The notes: generated from the sequence alone by a model not told the origin. Positions 19,143-28,216 are shown, numbered from the stretch's first letter. The stretch: 64,000 nucleotides of DNA from Acidicapsa ligni (GCF_025685655.1 NZ_JAGSYG010000003.1:372001-436000), one strand, 5' to 3'. Numbers and translations: made by a program.

Positions 19143-20315
19143 ATGACCAAGTCCTCACCGAACCTGTTGCGTGGAATCACATGGAAACACACCCGTGGAC
19201 TGCTCCCCATGCTCGCCACGGCACAACGCTTCGAAGAGATGAACCCCGATGTGCAGATCACATGGGAGACGCGATCTCTACAATCCTTTGCCGACGAGCC
19301 CCTGGAGGTACTGGCAAGACATTACGATCTGTTGGTCATCGACCATCCCTCCTGCGGGCGCGCCGCAGCCTTGGGATTTCTTACACCTCTCGATGAAGTA
19401 ATTTCAGCGTCGTTCCTGCTCGATCAGGAGCAGCATTCCGTCGGACAAAGTTATGCCAGCTACGACTACGAGGGACATCTATGGGCACTCCCAATTGATA
19501 CCGCAGCACCCATCAGCGCATATCGTCCTGACTTGCTCCAAAAGGCCGGGTGCGCTGCCCCATCGACATGGCAAGAGCTGATGCAGCTCGCACAAGAGGG
19601 CCTGGTTGTTGCACCTGGATTAGCCATCGATAGCCTGATGAACTTCTTCATGCTCTGCCTCGCCCTGGGCGAAACTCCCTTTACAACTCAGGCCCATGTA
19701 GTCAGCGCATCAACTGGAGCAGAAGCGATGCGGCTGCTGCGAAATCTCCTCCAACTCTGCCCCGCAGAATGCATGGACGCGAATCCAATCGCGATCTGGA
19801 ACATGCTCGCGAAAAGCGATCACGTAGTTTATTGTCCATTCGCTTATGGCTATTCGAACTACAGCAGAGCAGGCTATGCAGAGCATGGGATCGAAGCCGG
19901 AGACCTCGTGACATTCGATGGCAAGCCTTTGCAGTCAACGCTCGGCGGAGCCGGTCTCGCAATCTCCAGTCAGTGCAGCGATATAACCACCGCCATAGCA
20001 TATGCACAATACGTTGCCGCAGAACAATGCCAGAAGACTCTGTATTTCGACGCAGGCGGTCAACCAGGGCATCGCACAGCATGGCTCGATGAGGAAGTAA
20101 ACCGGCGGTCAAATGGATTCTTCAAGAACACACTGCCCACTCTGGATCGAGCCTGGGTTCGTCCCAGATTTGACGGCTATCTTGACTTTCAATCGGACGC
20201 CGGCGAGTTGCTGCATAATTATTTGCGTCATGGCGGAAACGAAGAACATGTCCTGGCAGAGATGAACAACCTATTGCAAAAGGCGCGTAGTTCGCAAAGA
20301 AATGAGACCCGATGA
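19143..20315 (+). CDS. Periplasmic-binding-protein-like (SBP family 1) protein without signal peptide
   Basis: A 390-residue protein with the fold signature of family 1 (sugar-type) solute-binding proteins: AQRFEEMNPDVQITWE at the N-lobe, DLLVIDHPS, GFLTPLDEV, GHLWALPID and APISAYRPDLLQKAG. It begins MTKSSPNLLRGITWKHTRG, with no hydrophobic signal and no lipobox Cys, so it should stay in the cytoplasm. There are no ABC permease or ATPase genes nearby. Its stop overlaps the CoA-transferase start by four bases (ATGA), the first of three such junctions in this operon. A role as a cytosolic ligand sensor, carrier or enzyme partner is inference. I recall this RGITW-type protein next to CaiB-like genes in other bacteria, without a described function. 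Confidence 0.8.
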   Translation: MTKSSPNLLRGITWKHTRGLLPMLATAQRFEEMNPDVQITWETRSLQSFADEPLEVLARHYDLLVIDHPSCGRAAALGFLTPLDEVISASFLLDQEQHSVGQSYASYDYEGHLWALPIDTAAPISAYRPDLLQKAGCAAPSTWQELMQLAQEGLVVAPGLAIDSLMNFFMLCLALGETPFTTQAHVVSASTGAEAMRLLRNLLQLCPAECMDANPIAIWNMLAKSDHVVYCPFAYGYSNYSRAGYAEHGIEAGDLVTFDGKPLQSTLGGAGLAISSQCSDITTAIAYAQYVAAEQCQKTLYFDAGGQPGHRTAWLDEEVNRRSNGFFKNTLPTLDRAWVRPRFDGYLDFQSDAGELLHNYLRHGGNEEHVLAEMNNLLQKARSSQRNETR

Positions 20316-21457
20316 AACCACTGGAAGGTCTTCTGGTTATCGACCTGAGTCAATTTCTCTCCGGCCCTTCGGCCTCGCTGCGCCTGGCAGATCTAGGTGC
20401 CCGTGTCGTTAAGATTGAACGTCCGGACACCGGCGACTTATGCCGTCACCTCTATATCTCCAACCTCGAGTTAGATGGCGACAGCACACTCTTTCATTCC
20501 ATTAATCGCAACAAAGAGAGCTTTGTCGCTGACCTCAAAGAGGCTGCAGGCCTGGCCTCTGTACTGGGCCTCATCGAAAAATCTGACGTAGTTCTTCATA
20601 ACTTCCGCCCAGGTGTAATTGAGAAACTAGGCCTCGACTATGAAAGCCTGAGCATCCATCATCCAAAGCTCATTTATGGAGAGATCAGCGGATACGGTCG
20701 CACCGGCCCATGGTCCAAAAAGCCCGGGCAGGATCTTCTCGTGCAATCACTCTCTGGACTTGCATGGTTAAACGGAGATGCTGACCAGCCCCCGGTTCCC
20801 TTCGGCCTTGCCATCGCCGATCTCTATGCAGGCGCGCACTTATGCCAGGGAATTCTCGCCTGCCTCGTACGCAGAGGAATCACCGGTAAAGGCGGCAAGG
20901 TTGAAGTAAGCCTGCTTGAATCGACTCTCGATTTTCAGTTTGAAGTACTCACAACATTTCTCAATGATGGCGGCAAACTACCGCAGCGTAGCCATCACAA
21001 CAATGCCCATGCATATCTAGGCGCGCCATACGGCATCTATGCCACAGAAGATGGTTATCTCGCGCTCGCCATGGGCTCGCTTACAACACTATCAACCCTG
21101 CTGGAACTGCCCGCCCTACTCTCCTACAGCGGACCAAAGGATGCATTTGATCAGCGCGATGAGATCAAGGCTCTCCTCACCGAACACCTGCGGCAACACA
21201 CGACTGAGTATTGGCTAGCCCGACTCGAACCCAATGATTACTGGTGCGCCGATGTCTTCACATGGCCAACGCTGATGGACCATCCCGCCTTTCAGGCTCT
21301 GGATATGCTGCAGACCGTAGGCCGCAGCGAAGCAGTGACCATGACCACCACACGCTGCCCAATTCGGATCGATGGAGGAGTATTGAAAAGTTCGCGCGGA
21401 GCACCCCGTTTAGGTGCGGATACCGATGCACTGCGCAAGGAGTTTGGACTCTCATGA
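20312..21457 (+). CDS. Class III (CaiB/BaiF-type) CoA-transferase
   Basis: A 381-residue protein matching formyl-CoA transferase / CaiB-BaiF enzymes. It has LLVIDLSQFLSGP and LADLGARVVKIERP at the N-terminus, SVLGLIEKSDVVLHNFRPG, YGEISGYGRTGPW, and the catalytic Asp170 in FGLAIADLYAGAHL. Such enzymes move CoA between carboxylic acids by an aspartyl-CoA mechanism. Four-base overlaps with both neighbours (start ATGA at 20312, stop in ATGA at 21454) show translational coupling to a solute-binding-like protein and an IclR regulator. With the divergent MaoC hydratase it defines an acyl-CoA pathway whose substrate cannot be read from the sequence; dicarboxylates of the itaconate/citramalate type are one possibility. 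Confidence 0.92.
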   Translation: MKPLEGLLVIDLSQFLSGPSASLRLADLGARVVKIERPDTGDLCRHLYISNLELDGDSTLFHSINRNKESFVADLKEAAGLASVLGLIEKSDVVLHNFRPGVIEKLGLDYESLSIHHPKLIYGEISGYGRTGPWSKKPGQDLLVQSLSGLAWLNGDADQPPVPFGLAIADLYAGAHLCQGILACLVRRGITGKGGKVEVSLLESTLDFQFEVLTTFLNDGGKLPQRSHHNNAHAYLGAPYGIYATEDGYLALAMGSLTTLSTLLELPALLSYSGPKDAFDQRDEIKALLTEHLRQHTTEYWLARLEPNDYWCADVFTWPTLMDHPAFQALDMLQTVGRSEAVTMTTTRCPIRIDGGVLKSSRGAPRLGADTDALRKEFGLS

Positions 21458-22317
21458 GCACAACCAGATCCACTCGTAAAAATGCCTCCATAGCGTCCCA
21501 TGCAAAACCTGAAGAGATGAAATCCGGCAAAAAATCCACCTACTCTGTACCCGCACTCGAAAAGGGCCTCGACATCCTCGAAGCCCTCGCATCAGCCCAT
21601 GTTCCGCAATCATTAACGTTGCTCGCACGGCGTCTAAAGCGCACACCCAGCGAGTTATTTCGCATGTTGGACACGCTCGAAAAACGTTCCTTCATCGCTC
21701 GTGATCCCATCTCCGATGGCTATCACCTCACGCTCAAACTTTATGAACTTGCACATACGCACTCTCCCGTTGATCAACTCCTGAAAGCCGCAATGATCCC
21801 CATGTACGAGCTCGCGGAAAAGATTCATGAGTCATGTCATCTATGCGTTCTAAATGGCACCACGCTGGTCGTAATCGCCCAGGCCGAGAGCCCTGAACCC
21901 GTCCGATTATCAGTCGAAGTTGGCGACCGGGTTCAACCATTGCGCACCGCCTCAGGCCGCGTCCTTACTGCCTTTCTCGATGAAGCAGAGCAAACGCGTT
22001 TGCTCTCCGCAGATGCAACGTATACAACACGAAGCAAAAAAGAACGGGCAGAACTAGCCACGCAATTAAAACAAATTCAGCGAGAAGGCTTCCTGCTCGC
22101 CACCAGCACCCGCCGCACCGGACTCGACGCCTCCTGCATCGTTGGCAACCCGCAGATAGGAGTGCTCGCAGCTCTCGGAGTACCTTTCCTGCCCGGCTCC
22201 GCAAATGATGGGAAAGAGCGTGAACTCATTCCCATCATTCAAAGCTATGCGGACCGCATTACCTCAGCACTTGGCCTGACTTCAGCGCATGCATTCATGC
22301 AGGAGCCCTATCAATGA
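21454..22317 (+). CDS. IclR-family transcriptional regulator
   Basis: The start at 21454 overlaps the CoA-transferase stop (ATGA), with AAGGAG at 21437-21442 upstream; the longer frame from 21244 is only a reading-frame extension. It has 287 residues: a Lys/Ser-rich N-terminal tail, the IclR winged helix (YSVPALEKGLDILEALASA, LARRLKRTPSELFRMLDTLE), and the effector-binding domain with CHLCVLNGTTLVVIAQ, LRTASGRVLTAFL and DASCIVGNPQIGVLAALGVPF. IclR regulators usually control a neighbouring catabolic operon in response to its substrate. Its position inside the operon suggests autoregulation and control of the divergent MaoC gene. A paralogue is encoded at 40473, next to the second MaoC gene. 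Confidence 0.92.
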   Translation: MSTTRSTRKNASIASHAKPEEMKSGKKSTYSVPALEKGLDILEALASAHVPQSLTLLARRLKRTPSELFRMLDTLEKRSFIARDPISDGYHLTLKLYELAHTHSPVDQLLKAAMIPMYELAEKIHESCHLCVLNGTTLVVIAQAESPEPVRLSVEVGDRVQPLRTASGRVLTAFLDEAEQTRLLSADATYTTRSKKERAELATQLKQIQREGFLLATSTRRTGLDASCIVGNPQIGVLAALGVPFLPGSANDGKERELIPIIQSYADRITSALGLTSAHAFMQEPYQ

Positions 22318-23543
22318 CCACTCTGCGAATTGCTCTTCGTAAATATATAGATTTCGAAAACGCGATGGCAGCCCTGATCGAAAAATACACAGCAGATAAC
22401 CCAGGCATCCTCATCGAAGCTGTCCCACTCGATCTCGAAACGCTCTACGCAGAACTATTCAACGGCGATGGTCTCCCCTCAAGTAAGTGGGATATGGCTT
22501 TCGTCGTAACCGACTGGCTCGCCGATGCAGTTGCTTCGGGCATCATTGAAAATCTTGCTCCGTACATGGATACAAACCCGCTCCCGGATTGGCCGGATGG
22601 CTGGGCTCGCTCACTGATTAAGCCGCTTGATTTCGAAGGCAAATACTACTGCATCCCTTGGCATGATGGACCAGAAAGCCTCATCTATCGCCGCGATCTC
22701 TTCGAGTCTCATGCTGAACAAGCGACCTTTCGCACAACCTACGGTTACGATCTGCAACCACCTCAAACCTGGCAGCAGTTTGAAGATATAGCCCGCTTTT
22801 TTACCCGTCCTGAGGCAGCGCTCTATGGCACTCTGTTCGCCTGCTACCCGGACGGTCACAACACGCTATATGACTTCGCATTGCAAGTCTGGAGTCGTGG
22901 AGGTGAATTACACGATAACTCCGGCAAGCCTTCTTTGTTTACCGATCAATCAGTCGCGGCGCTCGATTTTTATCGCCGCATCGTGCGCGATCCTGCGTTA
23001 TGCCACCCTCACTCAATAAACTTCGACTCAGTACAATCAGGAGACAATTTTCTCTCCGGAACCATCGCCATGATGGTGAACTGGTTTGGCTTTGCCTCAC
23101 GTGCAGGCTGCGCAGGAGGAGCGTTGGACGGCAAAGTCTCTCTCGCTCCCATACCCCGTGATCCTGGCCTGTTGCCTGCCTCATTATCCGTCTTCTGGAA
23201 CATTGCCATCAGCAGCGGATCAAAGCACAAGCAAGCCGCATACGACTTTCTACGATTCCTCGCTCAGCCAGAGAGCGATCGCGAAGCAGTGCGTCACGGC
23301 GTCGTAGGAGTACGTCTCTCCACCTGGCGAGATCCAGAGGTACAGCGCACAGTTCCCGCTTTCCGAGAGATTGAGTCCATCTCGCACGGCGCACGCCAAC
23401 TGCCGCGTTCGCCCGATCTACCCGAGTTTGCCGAGATCGTAAATCAGATCATCGTGGATGCATTGCACACCGACGAATCCTCCAGCTCCATTCTCAAGCG
23501 AGCCCAGCAAACTGCACTTGAAAAGAACATTCACTTTCAATAA
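22314..23543 (+). CDS. Second SBP family 1-like protein without signal peptide
   Basis: A 409-residue solute-binding-type protein: MTTLRIALRKYIDFENAMAAL, ADNPGILIEAVPLD, WDMAFVVTDWLADAVASG, GKYYCIPWHDGPESLIYRRDLF, and the C-lobe FLSGTIAMMVNWFGFA and AAYDFLRFLAQPES. It too starts without any signal peptide or lipobox and has no permease partner. The start ATG overlaps the IclR stop by four bases. It is only distantly similar to the first SBP-like protein, so the operon encodes two different cytosolic binding-protein folds flanking a CoA-transferase and a regulator. A heterodimeric ligand-binding or sensing role is possible but untested. Its stop is followed by the convergent GntR gene about 50 bp on. 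Confidence 0.8.
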   Translation: MTTLRIALRKYIDFENAMAALIEKYTADNPGILIEAVPLDLETLYAELFNGDGLPSSKWDMAFVVTDWLADAVASGIIENLAPYMDTNPLPDWPDGWARSLIKPLDFEGKYYCIPWHDGPESLIYRRDLFESHAEQATFRTTYGYDLQPPQTWQQFEDIARFFTRPEAALYGTLFACYPDGHNTLYDFALQVWSRGGELHDNSGKPSLFTDQSVAALDFYRRIVRDPALCHPHSINFDSVQSGDNFLSGTIAMMVNWFGFASRAGCAGGALDGKVSLAPIPRDPGLLPASLSVFWNIAISSGSKHKQAAYDFLRFLAQPESDREAVRHGVVGVRLSTWRDPEVQRTVPAFREIESISHGARQLPRSPDLPEFAEIVNQIIVDALHTDESSSSILKRAQQTALEKNIHFQ

Positions 23544-23596
23544 TTGAATGGACAGTCTCTCACTATCTGAACATCGATTTGAACATCTGCGCAGTC

Positions 23597-24280
23597 CTAC
23601 CGTGCCTCCTGCCATATCCCATATGCCCTGGCAGCAAACTGCTGCATAGTAGCCCGAACGGTAAACTCAGCCGCAGCAGGATCGCCCTCGCTGATGAGCT
23701 CTATGATTCGTTTATGACGCCCCAGATCCGACTCCCATGCCTTCGCCGTTTGATGTACTTGAACCGCACGCATGGAGACGAATGCAAAGAGCGGCACCAG
23801 TAGAGTACTGACCTGCGCCTGTAGAAAACCATTTCCGCTCAACTCGCAAAGGCAAAGATGAAAGCGCAGATCAGCCTCAATGAGCCGTCGAATTTCGCCC
23901 GCCTTGGTAGCTCTGCGCATTTCTTTTAAAGCTTCCTGCAATGGCGCCAGATCCACCTTGCGCTGCGTAACGAGACGAGCAGCTAGTCCTTCAAGAGCTC
24001 CACGCAACTCATAAATCTCTGCAATGTCCGCTTCCGTATAAGACGTAACACGAGCACTGCGCCCTGATGCCTTGGTAACGAAGCCCTCACCAATAAGCAG
24101 GTTAATCGCCTCTCGCACAGACGTCTGCGCCACTCCAAATTGTCTAGCCCAACTGCCCTCGATAATCCTCTGCCCGGGCACAAGACTACCGCGAATAATC
24201 TCTTCACGCAGCTTTTTGGCAAGCGTCTGTTTGACCAGCAGTGACGACTCTTCACGATTTGTTTTTTGAATACGAACCAT
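23597..24280 (-). CDS. GntR-family regulator with FCD (FadR-type) domain
   Basis: The start at 24280 (MVRIQKTNREESS) is chosen because the longer frame up to 24445 runs into the preceding transporter gene. The protein has 227 residues. Its winged helix has LREEIIRGSLVPGQRIIE, FGVAQTSVREAINLLIGEGFV and ASGRSARVTSYTEADIAEIYELR. The all-helical FCD domain includes EADLRFHLCLCELSGN and GRHKRIIELISEGD with the usual Asp/His metal-site positions. It follows the transporter and L-fuconate dehydratase genes on the same strand, so it is the likely local regulator, with L-fuconate or a related sugar acid as candidate effector. TATAC-core elements in several glycosidase promoters could be its sites. Confidence 0.9.
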   Translation of the reverse strand: MVRIQKTNREESSLLVKQTLAKKLREEIIRGSLVPGQRIIEGSWARQFGVAQTSVREAINLLIGEGFVTKASGRSARVTSYTEADIAEIYELRGALEGLAARLVTQRKVDLAPLQEALKEMRRATKAGEIRRLIEADLRFHLCLCELSGNGFLQAQVSTLLVPLFAFVSMRAVQVHQTAKAWESDLGRHKRIIELISEGDPAAAEFTVRATMQQFAARAYGIWQEAR

Positions 24281-24348
24281 AGGCTTTCGAATAAGACAGG
24301 TTCGTTCATATATATCGCGGACCACCCTACTTGTGGAAGCGCGTGATT

Positions 24349-25374
24349 TTAGCTCGTGGAGAATGCGATCGTAATGATCGCAATAATCAATATAAACACT
24401 CCAGAAGAAAGCACACCAATAGAGAGGCGCGAAGCGCGCTTCCACTCACCGGTCATCAGTCCTGCAACATTCGCCGTCAGCATGATAGTAATCTCGTAAA
24501 TAGCCCATCCTGCCGAGTCGCCAAGCCTGCCCAGGTAGCGAACCGAAACGCCATAGACAGCAACTGCACCGAACCAAAGCAACCCCATCGATAGGCTAAG
24601 AAAAGCATCTCCCCATCCAGTAGTGAGCAGCCTCCAGTTACGATTCTTCCAAAGCAGCCATGCTGCATAACCGAGATTAGGAATGAGCCCGCCCGCTAAA
24701 GCCACAGGCCACACCGCAAACGCGGCCTTCGAAGCCTCCGCCCCAACATGTATTGCCGCTTGTGCAATAGGCTCTCCAAACGTCAATGAGAGATTGAGCA
24801 TGGATGACAAAACACCGGACAGTACCGCAATCCCAAGTCCAATAAGATAAACACCATCTGCACCGCGAACACTTCTCTGCCCCGCACCGTCATCTACAAC
24901 TCGACGCTCGCGCAGCTTTCCTGCAAATCCACTAAGCGCAACACCAACGATCGTAAGACCGCAGCCCGCAAAAAGAATCGCAGAGTTCCGGCTATAAAGC
25001 TCCGCCCGATGTAGCGTAATCAATGGAATCAATGTTCCAAAGACCGTGCCTAAACCGATGATGATTGTAAAGGCGAGAGACATACCCAGGCGCACTACTG
25101 CCAGGCCAAACAACACCTGGGCAATACCCCATCCAAAGCCCAACAGTAAAGAAGGAAGCCATGCAGCAAGAGGCAGCGCAGCATAGAGATGCGGCCACTC
25201 CGGAATAGTAAAACCCGCGATCATGTACGGCATTGCAACCAGCGATACCAGGCTGAATACAAGCCACGTACATTCCCACGGCCATGTACGAACACGCTTC
25301 AGCGGCAACATGCAATTACCCGCAAGCAATCCGCCGAACAGCGTGAGAAGTATGCCAATAACACTGCTGCTCAT
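24349..25374 (-). CDS. RhaT-like sugar/H+ symporter (L-rhamnose transporter family)
   Basis: A 341-residue integral membrane protein with about ten hydrophobic helices. The N-terminus (LFGGLLAGNCMLPLKRVRTWPWECTW), the loop GFGWGIAQVLFGLAVVRLGMSL, GLGTVFGTLIPLI and the cytoplasmic GKLRERR segment all parallel the RhaT L-rhamnose-H+ symporter. L-fucose and L-rhamnose are both 6-deoxy sugars, and the gene directly follows L-fuconate dehydratase (4-nt overlap at 25371-25374), so L-fucose or L-fuconate is the more likely cargo here; that is an inference from context. It would act in the inner membrane after glycan breakdown in the periplasm. Confidence 0.87.
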   Translation of the reverse strand: MSSSVIGILLTLFGGLLAGNCMLPLKRVRTWPWECTWLVFSLVSLVAMPYMIAGFTIPEWPHLYAALPLAAWLPSLLLGFGWGIAQVLFGLAVVRLGMSLAFTIIIGLGTVFGTLIPLITLHRAELYSRNSAILFAGCGLTIVGVALSGFAGKLRERRVVDDGAGQRSVRGADGVYLIGLGIAVLSGVLSSMLNLSLTFGEPIAQAAIHVGAEASKAAFAVWPVALAGGLIPNLGYAAWLLWKNRNWRLLTTGWGDAFLSLSMGLLWFGAVAVYGVSVRYLGRLGDSAGWAIYEITIMLTANVAGLMTGEWKRASRLSIGVLSSGVFILIIAIITIAFSTS

Positions 25375-26591
25375 AGCAGATCCGAACTGCTTCCAGGCTC
25401 TTGCGGTGTGCGGTATCGCCCTCCGGACAATTGCACCGGCTGAGTGAAATAACGACTAAGGTGTGGAATATGTTCGAGAAATATTTCAGGATGTCCCAGG
25501 GCAATATGATTCACCAACACAAGATGCTGATGAATCTGCCCCATATCTCCAACGTGAGGAACTACAGGGATGTTATATTTGCGCGCCAGCAGACTGACAG
25601 TGAGAAATTCGCTCACGCCTCCAAGACGCGTGCAATCGGGCTGCAGAAAACCAACACATTTTGCCTCAAGAAAATTCTTGAAGACAACACGATTCGGCAC
25701 ATGCTCCCCCAATGCAAGCGAGATCGGAGCGATCTCCAAAGCGAGCTTGCGGTGGGCCTCGATATCATCCGGATGCGTTGGCTCTTCAATCCACAGAGGA
25801 TTAACGCTCGCCAGCTCTCTGCATGCAATAAACGCGGCAGGCAATGACCATTGCTGATTCGCATCGAACATCAGCGTTGCCTCTGGACCAACAAGACGCC
25901 TGAGTTCCTGAGCCCGTTTTAAATCGCGCTCAAGCGATCCGCCTACTTTTAACTTGAATGCGCCAAAGCCCTGATCGAGACTACGCCGCACGTTCTCTCG
26001 AATCTGTGCATCGTCATATTGATACCAGCCAACACTTGTATCGTAGCCCGGATACCCACGATCGAGCACACCTGCGCGGCTCTCCCGATAGCTCTGCTGT
26101 TCGCGAAGCATAAGGATTGCCGTCTCTCGATCGAGTACATCCTCAAGAAAACTAAGATCAAGTAGATCGACGAACGCCTCTGGCGACAAACCGAGTAGCA
26201 CCTTCCACAGCGGCTCCTGCCTGGCCTTTGCCCATAAATCAAAACATGCATTCGTAATCGAAGCGAGAGCGAGATGAACCACGCCCTTATGCGGGCCCAG
26301 CCAACGCAACTGCGGTTCGTCAGCCAGCTTACGAAACATCACACCAAACTCGGCCATGAGCTCTTCGAGTTCTAATCCAACCAGGCGCTGCGCCAGCATA
26401 CCGATCGCGCCACATACCAGATCGTTCCCTGCTCCCATGGTAAGCACAAGACCAGTTCCACTTAACCCATTGTCGAGAGTGATCTGAGTTACCGCAAAAG
26501 AATATTCCGGAGCAGAGTGAACTGCATCTGAACCCTCGCCAGGCTCAAGCTGAAATCGTGCATCGCGGGTACTGACTTCTTTGATGAACAT
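25371..26591 (-). CDS. fucD: L-fuconate dehydratase (enolase superfamily)
   Basis: A 406-residue enolase-superfamily enzyme closely following the FucD/ENOSF1 pattern: GSDAVHSAPEYSFAV, TMGAGNDLVCGAI, LRWLGPHKGVVHLALASITN, RGYPGYDTSVGW. Catalytic residues are in place: Lys213/Lys215 in FKLKVG, metal ligands Asp243 (FDANQQW), Glu269 (WIEEPTHPDD) and Glu296 (LGEHVPNRV), and the general acid/base His346 (VVPHVG). The reaction is dehydration of L-fuconate to 2-keto-3-deoxy-L-fuconate in the non-phosphorylating L-fucose pathway. It heads a minus-strand operon with the transporter and GntR regulator, divergent from a GH29 fucosidase. It is slightly shorter than the typical 430-440 residues, mostly in the loop after His346. 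A related acid sugar dehydratase specificity cannot be excluded. Confidence 0.88.
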   Translation of the reverse strand: MFIKEVSTRDARFQLEPGEGSDAVHSAPEYSFAVTQITLDNGLSGTGLVLTMGAGNDLVCGAIGMLAQRLVGLELEELMAEFGVMFRKLADEPQLRWLGPHKGVVHLALASITNACFDLWAKARQEPLWKVLLGLSPEAFVDLLDLSFLEDVLDRETAILMLREQQSYRESRAGVLDRGYPGYDTSVGWYQYDDAQIRENVRRSLDQGFGAFKLKVGGSLERDLKRAQELRRLVGPEATLMFDANQQWSLPAAFIACRELASVNPLWIEEPTHPDDIEAHRKLALEIAPISLALGEHVPNRVVFKNFLEAKCVGFLQPDCTRLGGVSEFLTVSLLARKYNIPVVPHVGDMGQIHQHLVLVNHIALGHPEIFLEHIPHLSRYFTQPVQLSGGRYRTPQEPGSSSDLL

Positions 26592-26778
26592 AGCCCTACG
26601 ATCTGAATAAATTCCTTGATATCGAATTGAAGTGATTATACAAATAAGCGCTTAAATTGAGCCATAAAGATTTCAATAAATAGAAATTTAAAATGCATAC
26701 ATCCCAAGTTGAAACAGCTAAAAAATCACTTTAATACTGCTTGACAGTCGTGTTTTGGAAATACTAAGTTTTCCATAT
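26592..26778. promoter_or_regulatory. Divergent AT-rich promoter region, fucD operon / fucosidase
   Basis: This 187-bp AT-rich spacer separates divergent fucD and a fucosidase. It contains a consensus -35 TTGACA (26741-26746) followed 15 bp later by TACTAA (26762-26767), pointing toward the fucosidase. That spacing is short, and the promoter would give an almost leaderless mRNA starting near 26774. A TATAC element (26637-26641) and a 10-bp palindrome TAAGCGCTTA (26645-26654) lie between the two units as candidate operators. The promoter call is tentative. Confidence 0.35.
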
Positions 26779-28137
26779 ATGAGCGCTCAACAGAAAAACC
26801 GCCGTGACTTTCTTCAGCTTGCACTTGCAGCATCTTCGCTTCCGCTTTTTCCGAGATTTGCATTCGGAACGGGGATTGAGGACGAGCGCACCTCATGGTA
26901 TCGTGAGGCTAAATTCGGCATGTTTATTCATTGGGGTCCATATTCTCTCGCCAGCGTCGAAGCTTCGTGGCCTATCATGCGCCCCAAACCCGACGGCATT
27001 AGCGAAGCGGATTATCGCGCGCTCCCCGCACGCTTCAACCCAACGAAGTTTGATCCCGATGCATGGATAGACCTTGCCCGCACTGCTGGCCAACAATACA
27101 TGGTCTTCACATCGAAACACCATGACGGCTTCTGCATGTTCGATTCTTCTTACACCGACTACAAGATCACGAAGACACCATACGGAAAAGATATTGTGAA
27201 ACAGCTATCCGACGCATGTGCTGCAAGAGACATGCGTCTCGGCCTCTATTACTCGCCGCCCGACTTACATCACCCCGACTTCCGCGATACATCAAAGCTC
27301 GCCGCGACTAACTGGAACGGCGAACCGGAGCGCCCCGAATGGCCCACATATCTCGAATACATGCAGCTTCAACTAACGGAATTGCTTTCGAAATATGGCC
27401 CGGTAGTTCTTATCTGGTTCGACGGACTGTACCATCAGGAAAAATACGATGGCCAGCGATTCATAAAACTAATCCGCTCGCTCCAGTCGGGCACACTCGT
27501 AAATGATCGCATTGGTGTGCCAGGCGACTATGTAACTCCAGAGCAATTTATTCCGAAGTCAATTCCCATCAAGCAAGCTCATTTCTTTGCCACCGATCAA
27601 AACGTTGAAAAAGAGTTGAAGATCGGAATACCTCGCCCCGAAGACTTCCAGTTGTGGGAGACCTGCATGACCATCAACAACACCTGGGCCTACAACATGC
27701 ACGACCATGACTATAAGTCGTCGCAAACATTGATCCGCGGTCTCGTTGAAGTGGCCAGTCGCGGAGGAAATTTTCTGCTCAACGTCGGACCGCAGCCCGA
27801 TGGACAAATTCAACCCGAGTTCCAGGAACGGTTGCGTGCCATAGGTGATTGGATGGCTGTCAATAGCGACTCAATTTATGGCACCACCTATGGACCTGTC
27901 CAGGGCGTCAACGGCATTCGAACGACAGCGAAGCACGACAAAGTTTATGTCAGCATCTTCGATTGGCCATCCACTCCATTGGATATTCCAGGGTTGAAGA
28001 AGAAAGTGATCTCCGCTCATCTGCTGGCCACCGGCCAGCCACTGAAATTCAAACAGACAGAAACTGGAGTTCAGATCGATCTCCCTGCTCAGGCACCCGA
28101 CGTGAATGCAAGTGTCGTCGCACTCAGAACGCTGTAA
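26779..28137 (+). CDS. GH29 alpha-L-fucosidase, Tat-type signal
   Basis: The start at 26779 (MSAQQKNRRDFLQLALAAS) is preferred; an upstream TTG at 26755 would only lengthen the twin-arginine signal peptide (NRRDFLQ). It has about 452 residues. Landmarks are WYREAKFGMFIHWGPYSL, YMVFTSKHHDGFCMFDS, the nucleophile region VVLIWFDGLYHQ (Asp of WFDG), SRGGNFLLNVGPQPDGQ and INNTWAYNMHDHDYKS. This is the group related to plant and human-type enzymes. It is transcribed divergently from fucD, linking fucose release to fucose catabolism. No Shine-Dalgarno site is visible, consistent with a leaderless or near-leaderless transcript. Confidence 0.93.
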   Translation: MSAQQKNRRDFLQLALAASSLPLFPRFAFGTGIEDERTSWYREAKFGMFIHWGPYSLASVEASWPIMRPKPDGISEADYRALPARFNPTKFDPDAWIDLARTAGQQYMVFTSKHHDGFCMFDSSYTDYKITKTPYGKDIVKQLSDACAARDMRLGLYYSPPDLHHPDFRDTSKLAATNWNGEPERPEWPTYLEYMQLQLTELLSKYGPVVLIWFDGLYHQEKYDGQRFIKLIRSLQSGTLVNDRIGVPGDYVTPEQFIPKSIPIKQAHFFATDQNVEKELKIGIPRPEDFQLWETCMTINNTWAYNMHDHDYKSSQTLIRGLVEVASRGGNFLLNVGPQPDGQIQPEFQERLRAIGDWMAVNSDSIYGTTYGPVQGVNGIRTTAKHDKVYVSIFDWPSTPLDIPGLKKKVISAHLLATGQPLKFKQTETGVQIDLPAQAPDVNASVVALRTL

Positions 28138-28216
28138 GAGATTGCACGGCTGAATCAAAACCCATTCAGTCACAACTCTGCCAGGCATCGCACCTACAGG
28201 TGAGCCTCTAACTGGG

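Noticed and set aside
19143-23543. Reading the two binding proteins as part of an ABC sugar importer
   Set aside because: There are no signal peptides, no permease or ATPase genes in the window, and the genes are coupled to a CoA-transferase and a regulator.
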